Below are positions 8,961 to 21,100 of a stretch of 64,000 nt of DNA, in pieces. Source of the DNA: Lithocarpus polystachyus (lineage: Eukaryota > Streptophyta > Magnoliopsida > Fagales > Fagaceae); NCBI GenBank assembly GCA_033629205.1, contig JAWTZU010000015.1:282772-346771 (forward strand), read 5' to 3'. The stretch's first letter is position 1, and each line of letters begins with the position of its first letter. Under the pieces are notes generated by a model, which was given only the letters and a program-made list of their open reading frames with translations, did not search any database and was not told the DNA's origin. A program made the translations under genes and the position numbers.

Positions 8961-11900
8961 AAACATAAAAATTATCAAAATAACCCCCGAAACCTAATAA
9001 TAACCAAAATACTCTCGAAACCAAAAAAAATTACCAGAATACCTCCGAAACCCAAGAAATGACCAAAATACCCCCGAAACACAAAAAATACCCAAAATAG
9101 CCTCGAAACATTAAAATTGACATAATAATCCCCGAAACCTAAAAGCAACCAAAATACTCTCGGATCCAAAAAAATTACCAGAATACCTCCGAAACCCAAG
9201 AAATGACCAAAACACCCCCGAAACCCAAAAAATGACAAAAATACCCTCGAAACATTAAAATTGCAAAAATAATCCCCGAAACCTAAAAGTAACCAAAATA
9301 CTCTCGAAACCAAAAAAATTACCAGAATATCTCCGAAACCCAAGAAATGACCAAAATACCCCCGAAACCCAAGAAATAACCAAAATACCCCCGAAACCCA
9401 AAAAATACCCAAAATACCCTCGAAATATAAAAATTGCCAAAATAATCCCCGAAACCTAAATGCAACCAAAATACTCTCGGAACCAAAAAAATTACCAGAA
9501 TACCTCCGAAACCCAAGAAATGACCAAAATACCCTCGAAACCCGAAAAATGACCAAAATACCCTCGAAACATAAAAATTACCAAAATAACCCCCGAAACC
9601 TAAAAGTAACCAAAATACTCTCGAAACCAAAAAAATTACTAGAATACCTCCGAAACCCAAGAAATGGCCAAAATACCCCCGAAACCCAAAATACCCTCGA
9701 AACATAAAAATTGCCAAAATAATCCCCGAAACCTAAAAGCAACCGAAAACTCTCGGAACCAAAAAAATTACCAGAATACCTCCGAAACCCATGAAATGAC
9801 CAAAATACCCCCGAAACCCAAAAAATACCCAAAATACCCTCGAAGCATAAAAATTGCAAAAATAATTCCCGAAACCTAAAAGCAACCAAAATACTCTCGG
9901 AACCAAAAAAATTACCAGAATACCTCCGAAACCCATGAAATGACCAAAATACCCCCGAAACCCAAAAAATACCCAAAATACCCTCGAAACATTAAAATTG
10001 CAAAAATAATCCCCGAAACCTAAAAGTAACCAAAATACTCTCGAAACCAAAAAAATTACCAGAATATCTCCGAAACCCAAGAAATGACCAAAATACCCCC
10101 GAAACCAAAGAAATGACAAAAATACCCCCGAAACCCAAAAAATACCCAAAATACCCTCGAAATATAAAAATTGCCAAAATAATCCCCGAAACCTAAAAGC
10201 AACCAAAATACTCTCGGAACCAAAAAAATTACCAGAATACCTCCGAAACCCAAGAAATGACCAAAATACCCTCGAAACCCGAAAATGACCAAAATACCCT
10301 CGAAACAAAAAAATTACCAAAATAACCCCCGAAACCTAAAAGTAACCAAAATACTCTCGAAACAAAAAAAATTACCAGAATACCTCCGAAACCCGTGAAA
10401 TGACCAAAATACCCCCGAAACCCAAAAAATACCCAAAATACCCTCGAAACATAAAAATTGCAAAAATAATTCCCGAAACCTAAAAGCAACCAAAATACTC
10501 TCGGAACCAAAAAAATTACCAGAATACCTCCGAAACCCAAGAAATGACCAAAATACCCCCGAAAACCAAAAAATGACCAAAATACCCTCGGAACATGAAA
10601 ATTTCCAAAATAATCCCCAAAACCTAAAAGTAACCAAATACTCTCGAAACCAAAAAAATTACCAGAATACCTCCAAAACTCAAGAAATGACCAAAACACC
10701 CCCGAAACCCAAAAAATGACCAAATACCCTCGGAACATAAAAATTGCAAAAATAATCGCCGAAACCTAAAAGTAACCAAAATACTCTCGAAACCAAAAAA
10801 ATTACCAGAATACCTCCGAAACCCAAGAAATGTCCAAAATACCCCCGAAACCCAAAAAATACCCAAAATACCCTCGAAACATAAAAATTGCCAAAATAAT
10901 CCCGAAACCTAAAAGCAACCAAAATACTCTCGGAACCAAAAAAATAACCAGAATACCTCCGAAACCCAAGAAATGACCAAAATACCGCCGAAACCCAAAA
11001 AATGACCAAAATACCCTCGAAACATAAAAATTACCAAAATAACCCCGAAACCTAAAAGTAACCAAAATACTCTTGAAACCAAAAAAATTACCAGAATACC
11101 TCCGAAACCCAAGAAATGGCCAAAATACCTCCGAAACCCAAAATACCCTCGAAACATAAAAATTGCCAAAATAATCCCCGAAACCTAAAAGCAACCGAAA
11201 TACTCTCGGAAACAAAAAAATTACCAGAATACCTCCGAAACCCATGAAATGACCAAAATACCCCCGAAACCCAGAAAATGACCAAAATACGCTCAAAACA
11301 TAAAAATTACCAAAATAACCCCCGAAACCTAAAAGTAACCTAAATACTCTCGAAACCAAAAAAATTACCAGAATACCTCCGAAACCCATGAAACGACCAA
11401 AACACCCCGAAACCCAAAAAATGACCAAAATACCCTCGAAACATAAAAATTGCAAAAATAATCCCCGAAACCTAAAAGTAACCAAAATACTCTCGGAACC
11501 AAAAAAATTACTAGAATATCTCCGAAACCCAAGAAATGACCAAAATACCCCCGAAACCCAAAAAATACCCAAAATAGCCTCGAAACAATAAAATTGCCAA
11601 AATAATCCCCGAAACCTAAAGCAACCAAAATACTCTCGGAACCAAAAAAATTACCAGAATACCTCCGAAACCCAAGAAATGACCAAAATAGCCCCGAAAC
11701 CCAAAAAATGACCAAAATACGCTCAAAACATAAAAATTACCAAAATAACCCCCGAAACCTAAAAGTAACCAAAATACTCTCGAAACCAAAAAAATTACCA
11801 GAATACCTCTGAAACCCAAGAAATGACCAAAACACCCCCGAAACCCAAAAAATGACCAAAATACCCTCGAAACATAAAAATTGCAAAAATAATCCCCGAA

Positions 11901-12100
11901 ACCTAAAAGTAACCAAAATACTCTCGGAACCAAAAAAATTACTAGAATATCTCCGAAACCCAAGAAATGACCAAAATACCCCCGAAACCCAAAAAATACC
12001 CAAAATAGCCTCGAAACAATAAAATTGCCAAAATAATCCCCGAAACCTAAAAGCAACCAAAATACTCTCGGAACCAAAAAAATTACCAGAATACCTCCGA
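8191..12100 (+). repeat. Long duplication, copy 2 (partner at 2540-6455)
   Basis: This is nearly the same sequence as copy 1 at an offset of 5651 down to about 5645 bp. Almost all differences noted are one-base losses in homopolymers of this copy: CGAAAATGACC near 10280, AACCAAATACTC near 10632, GACCAAATACCC near 10719, AATAATCCCGAAACC near 10902, AATAACCCCG near 11040, CACCCCGAAAC near 11403 and CCTAAAGCAACC near 11616. Copy 1 has one such loss that copy 2 lacks (CCTAAAGTAACC near 5117). Confidence 0.88.
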
Positions 12101-14060
12101 AACCCATGAAATGACCAAAATACCCCCGAAACCCAAAAAATACCCAAAATACCCTCGAAACATTAAAATTGCAAAAATAATCCCCGAAACCTAAAAGTAA
12201 CCAAAATACTCTCGAAACCAAAAAAATACCAGAATATCTCCGAAACCCAAGAAATGACCAAAATACCCCCGAAACCCAAAAAATACCCAAAATACCCTCG
12301 AAGCATAAAAATTGCAAAAATAATTCCCGAAACCTAAAAGCAACCAAAATACTCTCGGAACCAAAAAAATTACCAGAATACCTCCGAAACCCATGAAATG
12401 ACCAAAATACCCCCGAAACCCAAGAAATGACCAAAATACCCCCGAAACCCAAAAAATACCCAAAATACCCTCGAAATATAAAAATTGCCAAAATAATCCC
12501 CGAAACCTAAAAGCAACCAAAATACTCTCGGAACCAAAAAAATTACCAGAATACCTCCGAAACCCATGAAATGACCAAAATACCCCCGAAACCCAAAAAA
12601 TACCCAAAATACCCTCGAAACATTAAAATTGCAAAAATAATCCCCCGAAACCTAAAAGTAACCAAAATACTCTCGAAACCAAAAAAATTACCAGAATATC
12701 TCCGAAACCCAAGAAATGACCAAAATACCCCCGAAACCCAAAAAATACCCAAAATACCCTCGAAGCATAAAAATTGCAAAAATAATTCCCGAAACCTAAA
12801 AGCAACCAAAATACTCTCGGAACCAAAAAAATTACCAGAATACCTCCGAAACCCATGAAATGACCAAAATACCCCCGAAACCCAAGAAATGACCAAAATA
12901 CCCCCGAAACCCAAAAAATACCCAAAATACCCTCGAAATATAAAAATTGCCAAAATAATCCCCGAAACCTAAAAGCAACCAAAATACTCTCGGAACCAAA
13001 AAAATTACCAGAATACCTCCGAAACCCATGAAATGACCAAAATACCCCCGAAACCCAAAAAATACCCAAAATACCCTCGAAACATTAAAATTGCAAAAAT
13101 AATCCCCGAAACCTAAAAGTAACCAAAATACTCTCGAAACCAAAAAAATTACCAGAATATCTCCGAAACCCAAGAAATGACCAAAATACCCCCGAAACCC
13201 AAAAAATACCCAAAATACCCTCGAAGCATAAAAATTGCAAAAATAATTCCCGAAACCTAAAAGCAACCAAAATACTCTCGGAACCAAAAAAATTACCAGA
13301 ATACCTCCGAAACCCATGAAATGACCAAAATACCCCCGAAACCCAAGAAATGACCAAAATACCCCCGAAACCCAAAAAATACCCAAAATACCCTCGAAAT
13401 ATAAAAATTGCCAAAATAATCCCCGAAACCTAAAAGCAACCAAAATACTCTCGGAACCAAAAAAATTACCAGAATACCTCCGAAACCCATGAAATGACCA
13501 AAATACCCCCGAAACCCAAAAAATACCCAAAATACCCTCGAAACATTAAAATTGCAAAAATAATCCCCGAAACCTAAAAGTAACCAAAATACTCTCGAAA
13601 CCAAAAAAATTACCAGAATATCTCCGAAACCCAAGAAATGACCAAAATACCCCCGAAACCCAAAAAATACCCAAAATACCCTCGAAGCATAAAAATTGCA
13701 AAAATAATTCCCGAAACCTAAAAGCAACCAAAATACTCTCGGAACCAAAAAAATTACCAGAATACCTCGAAACCCATGAAATGACCAAAATACCCCCGAA
13801 ACCCAAGAAATGACCAAAATACCCCCGAAACCCAAAAAATACCCAAAATACCCTCGAAATATAAAAATTGCCAAAATAATCCCCGAAACCTAAAAGCAAC
13901 CAAAATACTCTCGGAACCAAAAAAATTACCAGAATACCTCCGAAACCCATGAAATGACCAAAATACCCCCGAAACCCAAAAAATACCCAAAATACCCTCG
14001 AAACATTAAAATTGCAAAAATAATCCCCGAAACCTAAAAGTAACCAAAATACTCTCGAAA
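12101..14060 (+). repeat. 461-bp higher-order repeat, four tandem copies
   Basis: ACATTAAAATTGC gives markers (CATTA) at 12161, 12621, 13083, 13544 and 14004. AAGCATAAAA gives markers at 12301, 12763, 13224 and 13685. The spacings are 460-462, with a consensus of 461 bp, or 16 monomers of about 28.8 bp. This equals three pentamers plus one monomer. Deviations from 461 trace to single-base indels: a missing T near 12227, an extra C near 12645 and a missing C near 13768. Apart from these the copies appear nearly identical. Confidence 0.95.
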
Positions 14061-14679
14061 CCAAAAAAATTACCAGAATATCTCCGAAACCCAAGAAATG
14101 ACCAAAATACCCCCGAAACCCAAGAAATGACCAAAATACCCCCGAAACCCAAAAAATACCCAAAATACCCTCGAAATATAAAAATTGCCAAAATAATCCC
14201 CGAATCCTAAAAGCAACCAAAATACTCTCGGAACCAAAAAAATTACCAGAATACCTCCGAAACCCAAGAAATGACCAAAATACCCTCGAAACCCGAAAAA
14301 TGACCAAAATACCCTCGAAACATAAAATTACCAAAATAACCCCCGAAACCTAAAAGTAAACAAAATACTCTCGAAACCAAAAAAATTACCAGAATACCTC
14401 CGAAACCCATGAAATGACCAAAATACCCCGAAACACAAAAATTACCCAAAATACCCTCGAAACATAAAAATTGCAAAAATAATTCCCGCAACCTAAAAGC
14501 AACCAAAATACTCTCGGAACCAAAAAAATTACCAGAATACCTCCGAAACCCAAGAAATGACCAAAATACCCCCGAAAACCAAAAAATGACCAAAATACCC
14601 TCGGAACATGAAAATTTCAAAAATAATCCCCAAAACCTAAAAGTAACCAAAATACTCTCGAAACCAAAAAAATTACCAG
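14061..14679 (+). repeat. Satellite dialect I, right end before the gap
   Basis: Dialect I monomers (CTCTCGGAACC, TTGCAAAAATAATTCCCG) continue to the gap. Similarity to 4200-5050 is high, for example GGAACATGAAAATTTC near 14604. Small indels such as CATAAAATTACC near 14325 are present. Confidence 0.8.
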
Positions 14680-15179
14680 NNNNNNNNNNNNNNNNNNNNN
14701 NNNNNNNNNNNNNNNNNNNNNNNNNNNNNNNNNNNNNNNNNNNNNNNNNNNNNNNNNNNNNNNNNNNNNNNNNNNNNNNNNNNNNNNNNNNNNNNNNNNN
14801 NNNNNNNNNNNNNNNNNNNNNNNNNNNNNNNNNNNNNNNNNNNNNNNNNNNNNNNNNNNNNNNNNNNNNNNNNNNNNNNNNNNNNNNNNNNNNNNNNNNN
14901 NNNNNNNNNNNNNNNNNNNNNNNNNNNNNNNNNNNNNNNNNNNNNNNNNNNNNNNNNNNNNNNNNNNNNNNNNNNNNNNNNNNNNNNNNNNNNNNNNNNN
15001 NNNNNNNNNNNNNNNNNNNNNNNNNNNNNNNNNNNNNNNNNNNNNNNNNNNNNNNNNNNNNNNNNNNNNNNNNNNNNNNNNNNNNNNNNNNNNNNNNNNN
15101 NNNNNNNNNNNNNNNNNNNNNNNNNNNNNNNNNNNNNNNNNNNNNNNNNNNNNNNNNNNNNNNNNNNNNNNNNNNNNNN
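14680..15179. other. Assembly gap of exactly 500 N
   Basis: This is a run of 500 undetermined bases, a round number typical of a scaffold placeholder. The true length and content are unknown. The satellite dialect differs on the two sides. Confidence 0.99.
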
Positions 15180-18100
15180 CCAAAAAATGACCAAAATACC
15201 CTCGAAACATAAAAATTACCAAAATAATGCCCGAAACCTAAAAGTAACCAAAATACTCTCGAAACCAAAAAATTTACCAGAATACCTCCGAAACCCAAGA
15301 AATGACCAAAATACCCCTAAAACCCAAAAATGACCAAAATACCCTCGAAACATAAAAATTACCAAAATAATACCCGAAACCTAAAAGTAACCAAAATACT
15401 CCCGAAACAAAAAAAAATTACCAGAATACCTCCGAAAACCAAAAAATGACCAAAATACCCCCGAAACCCAAAAAATGACAAAAATACCCTCGAAACATAA
15501 AAATTACCAAAATAATCCCCGAAACCTAAAAGTAACCAAAATACTCTCGAAACCAAAAAATTTACCAGAATACCTCCGAAACCCAAGAAATGACCAAAAT
15601 ACCCCTAAAACCCAAAAAATGACCAAAATACCCTCGAAACATAAAAATTACCAAAATAATGCCCGAAACCTAAAAGTAACCAAAATACTCCCGAAACAAA
15701 AAAAATTACCAGAATACCCCGAAACCCAAAAAATGACCAAAATACCCTCGAAACATAAAAATTACCAAAATAATGCCCGAAACCTAAAAGTAACCAAAAT
15801 ACTCTCGAAACCAAAAAATTTACCAGAATACCTCCGAAACCCAAGAAATGACCAAAATACCCCTAAAACCCAAAAAATGACCAAAATACCCTCGAAACAT
15901 AAAAATTACCAAAATAATACCCGAAACCTAAAAGTAACCAAAATACTCCCGAAACAAAAAAAAATTACCAGAATACCTCCGAAAACCAAAAAATGACCAA
16001 AATACCCCCGAAACCCAAAAAATGACAAAAATACCCTCGAAACATAAAAATTACCAAAATAATCCCCGAAACCTAAAAGTAACCAAAATACTCTCGAAAC
16101 CAAAAATTTACCAGAATACCTCCGAAACCCAAGAAATGACCAAATACCCCAGAAACTCAAAAAATGACCAAAATACTCTCGAAACCAAAAAAATTACCAG
16201 AATATCTCCGAAACCCAAGAAATGACCAGAACACCCCCGAAACCCGAAAAATGACCAAAATACCCTCAAAACATAAAAATTACCAAAATACTCTCGAAAC
16301 CAAAAAAATTACCAGAATACCTCTGAAACCCAAGAAATGACCAAAATACCCCTAAAACCCAAAAAATGACCAAAATACCCTCGAAACATAAAAATTACCA
16401 AAATAATGCCCGAAACCAAAAAGTAACCAAAATACTCCCGAAACAAAAAAAATTACCAGAATACCTCCGAAAACCAAGAAATGACCAAAATACCCCCGAA
16501 ACCAAAAAAAGGACAAAAATACCCTCGAAACATAAAAATTACCAAAATAATCCCGAAACCTAAAAGTAACCAAAATACTCTCGAAACCAAAGAATTTACC
16601 AGAATACCTCCGAAACCCAAGAAATGACCAAAATACCCCCGAAACCCAAAAAATGACCAAAATACCCTCGAAACAATTAAAATAACAAAAATAATCCCTG
16701 AAACCTAAAAATGACCAAAATACTCTCGAAACCAAAAAAATTACCAGAATATCTCCGAAACCCAAGAAATGACCAAAACACCCCCGAAACCCGAAAAATG
16801 ACCAAAATACCCTCAAAACATAAAAATTACCAAAATAACCACCGAAATCAAAAAATGACCGAAATACTCTCGAAACCAAAAAAATTACCAGAATACCTCC
16901 GAAACCCAAGAAATGACAAAAATACCCCTAAAACTCAAAAAATGACCAAAATACCCTCGAAACATAAAAATTACCAAAATAATGCCCGAAACCTAAAAGT
17001 AACCAAAATACTCCCGAAACAAAAAAAATTACCAGAATACCTCCGAAAACCAAGAAATGACCAAAATACCCCCGAAACCCAAAAAATGACAAAAATACCC
17101 TCGAAACATAAAAATTACCAAAATAATCCCCGAAACCTAAAAGTAACCAAAATACTCTCGAAACCGAAAAATTTACCAGAATACCTCCGAAACCCAAGAA
17201 ATGACCAAAATACCCCCGAAACCCAAAAAATGACAAAAATACCCTCGAAACATAAAAATTACCAAAATAATCCCCGAAACCTAAAAGTAACCAAAATACT
17301 CTCGAAACCAAAAAAATTACCAGAATATCTCCGAAACCCAAGAAATGACCAAAACACCCCCGAAACCCGAAAAATGACCAAAATACCCTCAAAACATAAA
17401 AATTACCAAAATAACCACCGAAATCAAAAATGACCAAAATACTCTCGAAACCAAAAAAATTACCAGAATACCTCCGAAACCCAAGAAATGACCAAAATAC
17501 CCCTAAAACCCAAAAAATGACCAAAATACCCTCGATACATAAAAATTGCCAAAATAATGCCCGAAACCTAAAAGTAACCAAAATACTCCCGAAACAAAAA
17601 AAATTACCAGAATACCTCCGAAAACCAAGAAATGACCAAAATACCCCCGAAACCCAAAAAATGACAAAAATACCCTCGAAACATAAAAATTACCAAAATA
17701 ATCCCCGAAACCTAAAAGTAACCAAAATACTCTCGAAACCGAAAAATTTACCAGAATACCTCCGAAACCCAAGAAATGACCAAAATACCCCAAAAACCCA
17801 AAAATGACCAAAATACCCTCGAAACATAAGAATTACCAAAATAATGCCCGAAACCTAAAAGTAACCAAAATACTCCCGAAACAAAAAAAATTACCAGAAT
17901 ACCCCCGAAACCCAAAAAATGACCAAAATACCCTCGAAACATAAAAATTACCAAAATAATCCCCGAAACCTAAAAGTAACCAAAATACTCTCGAAACCAA
18001 AAAATTTACCAGAATACCTCCGAAACCCAAGAAATGACCAAAATACCCAGAAACTCAAAAAATGACCAAAATACCCTCGAAACAATTAAAATTACCAAAA

Positions 18101-21100
18101 TAATCCCTGAAACCTAAAAATGAACAAAATACTCTCGAAACCAAAAAATTACCAGAATATCTCCGAAACCCAAGAAATGACCAAAACACCCCCGAAACCC
18201 GAAAAATGACCAAAATACCCTCAAAACATAAAAATTACCAAAATAACCACCGAAATCAAAAAATGACCATAATACTCTCGAAACCAAAAAAATTACCAGA
18301 ATACCTCCGAAACCCAAGAAATGACCAAAATACCCCTAAAACCCAAAAAATGACCAAAATACCCTCGAAACATAAAAATTACCAAAATAATGCCCCCTAA
18401 AAGTAACCAAAATACTCCCAAAACAAAAAAAATTACCCGAATACCTCCGAAAACCAAGAAATGACCAAAATACCCCCGAAACCCAAAAAATGACAAAAAT
18501 ACCCTCGAAACATAAAAATTACCAAAATAATCCCCGAAACCTAAAAGTAACCAAAATACTCTCGAAACCAAAAAATTTACCAGAATACCTCCGAAACCCA
18601 AGAAATGATCAAAATACCCCCGAAACCCAAAAAATGACAAAATACCCTCGAAACAATTAAAATAACAAAAATAATCCCTGAAACCTAAAAATGACCAAAA
18701 TACTCTCGAAACCAAAAAAATTACCAGAATATCTCCGAAACCCAAGAAATGACCAAAACACCCCCGAAACCCGAAAAATGACCAAAATACCCTCAAAACA
18801 TAAAAATTACCAAAATAACCACCGAAATCAAAAAATGACCAAAATACTCTCGAAACCAAAAAAATTACCAGAATACCTCCGAAACCCAAGAAATGACCAA
18901 AATACCCCTAAAACCCAAAAAATGACCAAATTACCCTCGAAACATAAAAATTACCAAAATAATGCCCGAAACCTAAAAGTAACCAAAATACTCTCGAAAC
19001 CAAAAAATTTACCAGAATACCTCCGAAACCCAAGAAATGACCAAAATACCCCTGAAACCCAAAAAATGACCAAAATACCCTCGAAACAATTAAAATAACA
19101 TAAATAATCCCTGAAACCTAAAAATGACCAAAATACTCTCGAAACCAAAAAAATTACCAGAATATCTCCGAAACCCAAGAAATGACCAAAACACCCCCAA
19201 AACCCGAAAAATGACCTAAATACCCTCAAAACATAAAAATTACCAAAATAACCACCGAAATCAAAAAATGACCAAAATACTCTCGAAACCAAAAAAATTA
19301 CCAGAATACCTCCGAAACCCAAGAAATGACCAAAATACCCCTAAAACCCAAAAAATGACCAAAATACCCGCGAAACATAAAAATTCCCAAAATAATGCCC
19401 GAAACCTAAAAGTAACCAAAATACTCCCGAAACAAAAAAAAATTACCAGAATACCACCAAAAACCAGGAAATGACCAAAATACCCCCGAAACCCAAAAAA
19501 TGACAAAAATACCCTCGAAACATAAAAATTACCAAAATAATCCCCGAAACCTAAAAGTAACCAAAATACTCTCGAAACCGAAAAATTTACCAGAATACCT
19601 CCGAAACCCAAGAAATGACCAAAATACCCCTAAAACCCAAAAAATGACCAAAATACCCTCGAAACATAAAAATTACCAAAATAATGCCCGAAACCTAAAA
19701 GTAACCAAAATACTCCCGAAACAAAAAAAAATTACCAGAATACCTCCGAAAACCAAGAAATGACCAAAATACCCCCGAAACCCAAAAAATGACCAAAATA
19801 CCCTCGAAACATAAAAATTACCAAAATAATGCCCGAAACCTAAAAGTAACCAAAATACTCCCGAAACAAAAAAAATTACCAGAATACCTCCGAAAACCAA
19901 GAAATGACCAAAATACCCCCGAAACCCAAAAAATGACAAAAATACCCTCGAAACATAAAAATTACCAAAATAATCCCCGAAACCTAAAAGTAACCAAAAT
20001 AGTCTCAAAACCTAAAAATTTACCAGAATACCTCCGAAACCCAAGAAATGACCAAAACACCCCAGAAACCCAAAAAATGACCAAAATACCCTCGAAACAT
20101 AAAAATTACCAAAATAATGCCCGAAACCTAAAAGTAACCAAAATACTCCCGAAACAAAAAAAATTACCAGAATACCTCCGAAAACCAAGAAATGACCAAA
20201 ATACCCCCGAAACCCAAAAAATGACAAAAATACCCTCGAAACATAAAAATTACCAAAATAATCCCCGAAACCTAAAAGTAACCAAAATAGTCTCGAAACC
20301 AAAAAATTTACCAGAATACCTCCGAAACCCAAGAAATGACCAAAATACCCCAGAAACTCAAAAAATGACCAAAATACCCTCGAAACAATTAAAATTACCA
20401 AAATAATCCCTGAAACCTAAAAATGACCAAAATACTCTCGAAACCAAAAAAATTACCAGAATATCTCCGAAACCCAAGAAATGACCAAAACACCCCCAAA
20501 ACCCGAAAAATGACCTAAATACCCTCAAAACATAAAAATTACCAAAATAACCACCGAAATCAAAAAATGACCAAAATACTCTCGAAACCAAAAAAATTAC
20601 CAGAATACCTCCGAAACCCAAGAAATGACCAAAATACCCCTAAAACCCAAAAAATGACCAAAATACCCTCGAAACATAAAAATTCCCAAAATAATGCCCG
20701 AAACCTAAAAGTAACCAAAATACTCCCGAAACAAAAAAAATTACCAGAATACCTCCAAAAACCAAGAAATGACCAAAATACCCCCGAAACCCAAAAAATG
20801 ACAAAAATACCCTCGAAACATAAAAATTACCAAAATAATCCCCGAAACCTAAAAGTAACCAAAATACTCTCGAAACCGAAAAATTTACCAGAATACCTCC
20901 GAAACCCAAGAAATGACCAAAATACCCCTAAAACCCAAAAAATGACCAAAATACCCTCGAAACATAAAAATTACCAAAATAATGCCCGAAACCTAAAAGT
21001 AACCGAAATACTCCCGAAACAAAAAAAATTACCAGAATGCCTCCGAAAACCAAGAAATGACCAAAATACCCCCGAAACCCAAAAAATGACAAAAATACCC

